From contig NZ_QJRG01000033.1 of NCBI RefSeq assembly GCF_004025535.1, positions 682,001 through 746,000 on the forward strand: a stretch of 64,000 nt of DNA, given 5' to 3'. The stretch comes from Pseudomonas alkylphenolica (GTDB taxonomy: Bacteria; Pseudomonadota; Gammaproteobacteria; Pseudomonadales; Pseudomonadaceae). Both the position numbers and the translations under genes were made by a program. The notes under the pieces are model-generated. The model saw nothing but the letters and a program-made list of their open reading frames with translations, had not been told where the DNA came from and did no database searches. Positions 62,508-64,000 of this stretch are shown here, piece by piece. Numbering within the stretch: the stretch's first letter is position 1; each line of letters begins with the position of its first letter.

Positions 62508-62544
62508 GCACTACCCAGAATTATTATTAAAGGAACACCTTGCC

Positions 62545-63813
62545 ATGCCTGCCCATTCCCCATCGCTGAGAAGCGATCATCACAAAGTCCTGATTGTTGG
62601 CGCTGGAGCTGCCGGCATCGCTGTGGCTTCCAGCCTGATCCGTCGCGATCCGTCGCTGGACATTGCCCTCGTTGATCCGGCCGACACTCACTACTATCAG
62701 CCCGGCTGGACGATGGTAGGTGCGGGTGTCTTCTCGCCTGCCAGTACCGCCAAGCCGATGGCCGCCGCGCTGCCGAAGGGTGTGCGCTGGATCAAGGCAC
62801 GGGTCGAGCAGTTTGACCCCAACGCCCAGACGGTGACCCTGGATGACACCAGTGTGCTGAGCTACGAGCAGTTGATCCTGTGCCCTGGACTCAAGCTCGA
62901 TTGGCAGGCGATTGAAGGCTTGAGCGACACCCTGGGTCGCAACGGCGTGACCTCCAACTACCGCTACGACCTGGCACCCTACACCTGGCAGCTGGTGCAG
63001 AACCTGCGTGAAGGTCGCGCCGTGTTCAGCCAGCCGCCGATGCCGATCAAGTGCGCGGGGGCACCGCAAAAAGCGCTGTACCTGTCCTGCGACCATTGGC
63101 TTCGCAGCGGCCGCCTGGGCAACATCCAGGCGCAGTTCTTCAATGCCGGCGCGGTGTTGTTCGGTGTGGCCGATTATGTGCCTGCGTTGATGAAGTACAT
63201 CGACAAGTACGCCGTCGACCTTCAGTACAACCATCGCCTGGTTGCCGTCGATGGTCCCGCCCGGCAAGCCACCTTTGTACGCACCCTGCCCGATGGCAGC
63301 AGCGAAACCCGGGTACAGCCTTTCGAAATGCTACACGTGGTCCCGCCGCAGGTCGCTCCGGACTTTATCCGCAGCAGTCCATTTGCCGACGCTGCCGGCT
63401 GGGTCGACGTCGACCCGGCGACCTTGCGCCACCGGCAGTTCGCCAACGTTCACGGCTTGGGCGATGTGATCAATACCAGTAATGCCAAGACCGCTGCCGC
63501 CGCGCGCAAACAGGCACCTGTGGTCGCCAATAACGTGTTGGTGGCCTTGGGACGTTTGCCGAGGCTGGCGCAGTACGATGGCTACGGTTCCTGCCCATTG
63601 ACCGTTGAGCGCGGCAAGATTGTCCTGGCCGAGTTCACCTACGGCGGCAAACTGGCGCCGAGCTTCCCGCGCTGGCTGCTGGATGGTCGCAGGCCCACCC
63701 GCCTGGCGTGGTTGCTCAAGGCGCAGATCCTGCCGCCACTGTACTGGCGCTGCATGCTCAAAGGCCGCGAATGGCTGGCCAAACCGCAAACGCTTGTCGA
63801 GGTCGGGCAGTGA
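62545..63813 (+). CDS. sqr: Sulfide:quinone oxidoreductase (FAD)
   Basis: Flavoprotein oxidising sulfide to sulfane sulfur and passing electrons to quinone; the product feeds the dioxygenase. The 422 residues show the FAD loop VGAGAAGIAVASSL near residue 18 and PIKCAGAPQKALYLSC with C170 near the middle, plus C350 in YDGYGSCPL. The two-cysteine pattern (C170, C350) fits the type II enzymes related to mitochondrial SQR. A C-terminal amphipathic segment (LAWLLKAQILPPLYWRCML) likely binds the membrane. Its stop overlaps the next start. Confidence 0.88.
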   Translation: MPAHSPSLRSDHHKVLIVGAGAAGIAVASSLIRRDPSLDIALVDPADTHYYQPGWTMVGAGVFSPASTAKPMAAALPKGVRWIKARVEQFDPNAQTVTLDDTSVLSYEQLILCPGLKLDWQAIEGLSDTLGRNGVTSNYRYDLAPYTWQLVQNLREGRAVFSQPPMPIKCAGAPQKALYLSCDHWLRSGRLGNIQAQFFNAGAVLFGVADYVPALMKYIDKYAVDLQYNHRLVAVDGPARQATFVRTLPDGSSETRVQPFEMLHVVPPQVAPDFIRSSPFADAAGWVDVDPATLRHRQFANVHGLGDVINTSNAKTAAAARKQAPVVANNVLVALGRLPRLAQYDGYGSCPLTVERGKIVLAEFTYGGKLAPSFPRWLLDGRRPTRLAWLLKAQILPPLYWRCMLKGREWLAKPQTLVEVGQ

Positions 63814-64000
63814 TCGAACACGAACTACTGGCCGCAGGGCTCGGCGCGATCATCGGTGCCGTGCTGGCGCTCACCGGTGCAGGAGGCGGCATCCTGGCAG
63901 TGCCGCTGTTGGTGTTCGGCCTTGGCCTGTCGATGGTGGAAGCCGCTCCCGTCGGCCTGCTGGCTGTCGGCATGGCCGCCGCCGTCGGCGCCTTGCTGGG
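63810..64000 (+). CDS. Sulfite exporter TauE/SafE family, 3' end outside the window
   Basis: Membrane transporter of the TauE/SafE family, probably exporting sulfite made by the dioxygenase. The GTG start at 63810 overlaps the sqr stop (GTGA). About 63 residues are visible: a first helix with AGLGAIIGAVLALTGAGGGILAVPLLVFGLG, the family motif, then a second hydrophobic segment. It runs off the window. Confidence 0.82.
   Translation, partial: MIEHELLAAGLGAIIGAVLALTGAGGGILAVPLLVFGLGLSMVEAAPVGLLAVGMAAAVGALL

Overview
The window is chromosomal DNA from a fluorescent-type Pseudomonas, closest by recollection of protein sequences to the P. putida / P. fluorescens lineages. This follows from the gene order rpmH-rnpA-yidD-yidC-mnmE-mnmG-rsmG-parA-parB-atp around dnaA-dnaN-recF-gyrB, and from the ben/cat, cls, cfaB and lpd3 genes. 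It contains the replication origin. Genes left of about 44.7 kb that belong to the origin block read leftward and dnaA onward reads rightward, so both arms are transcribed away from oriC.

Region by region. 1-2.5 kb: a zinc-limitation locus with a COG0523 metal GTPase, a perfect Zur-type palindrome, a small exported protein and zinc-independent FolE2. 2.5-5.8 kb: a DUF3617 protein, cardiolipin synthase and cyclopropane fatty acid synthase CfaB. 6-7.4 kb: lipoamide dehydrogenase Lpd3. 7.4-20.8 kb: a compact benzoate-to-muconolactone catabolic block, benABCD-catBCA-benE, preceded by a benR-type activator, an OprD porin, BenK and a second benR-type activator, with catR divergent. Two promoter regions carry paired TGCA-N6-GGNTA operators 21 bp apart. 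20.9-24.2 kb: two L,D-transpeptidase-type genes and an exported acetamidase/formamidase. 24.4-28.7 kb: the unoccupied attTn7 region, glmS, a DeoR-type regulator and glmU. 28.8-36 kb: the atpIBEFHAGDC operon with a clear sigma-70 promoter. 36-44.7 kb: parB, parA, rsmG, mnmG, mnmE, yidC, yidD, rnpA, rpmH. 44.7-45.3 kb: oriC. 45.3-51.5 kb: dnaA, dnaN, recF, gyrB. 51.6-58.4 kb: an accessory group (DUF2817 peptidase-like, MFS carrier, LysR regulator, DUF1329 and DUF1302 envelope proteins). 58.7-60 kb: a CapA-type protein. 60-64 kb: a sulfide oxidation locus with a FisR-like sigma-54 activator divergent from a persulfide dioxygenase, a sulfide:quinone oxidoreductase and a TauE/SafE exporter that runs off the window.

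How the parts work together. The ben/cat genes would import benzoate, dihydroxylate it to catechol and open and isomerise the ring to muconolactone; the later beta-ketoadipate steps are not here. The origin block holds initiator, clamp, partition proteins and their parS sites. The most striking signals are a second origin-like segment between mnmG and mnmE that is visibly paralogous to oriC, fourteen exact DnaA boxes in 9.3 kb, a duplicated benR-plus-operator arrangement, and a repeat array with sigma-54 promoter in the sulfide locus.

I saw no tRNA, rRNA, CRISPR array, insertion sequence or prophage. No similarity search was run; family calls come from motifs and recollection of known proteins.
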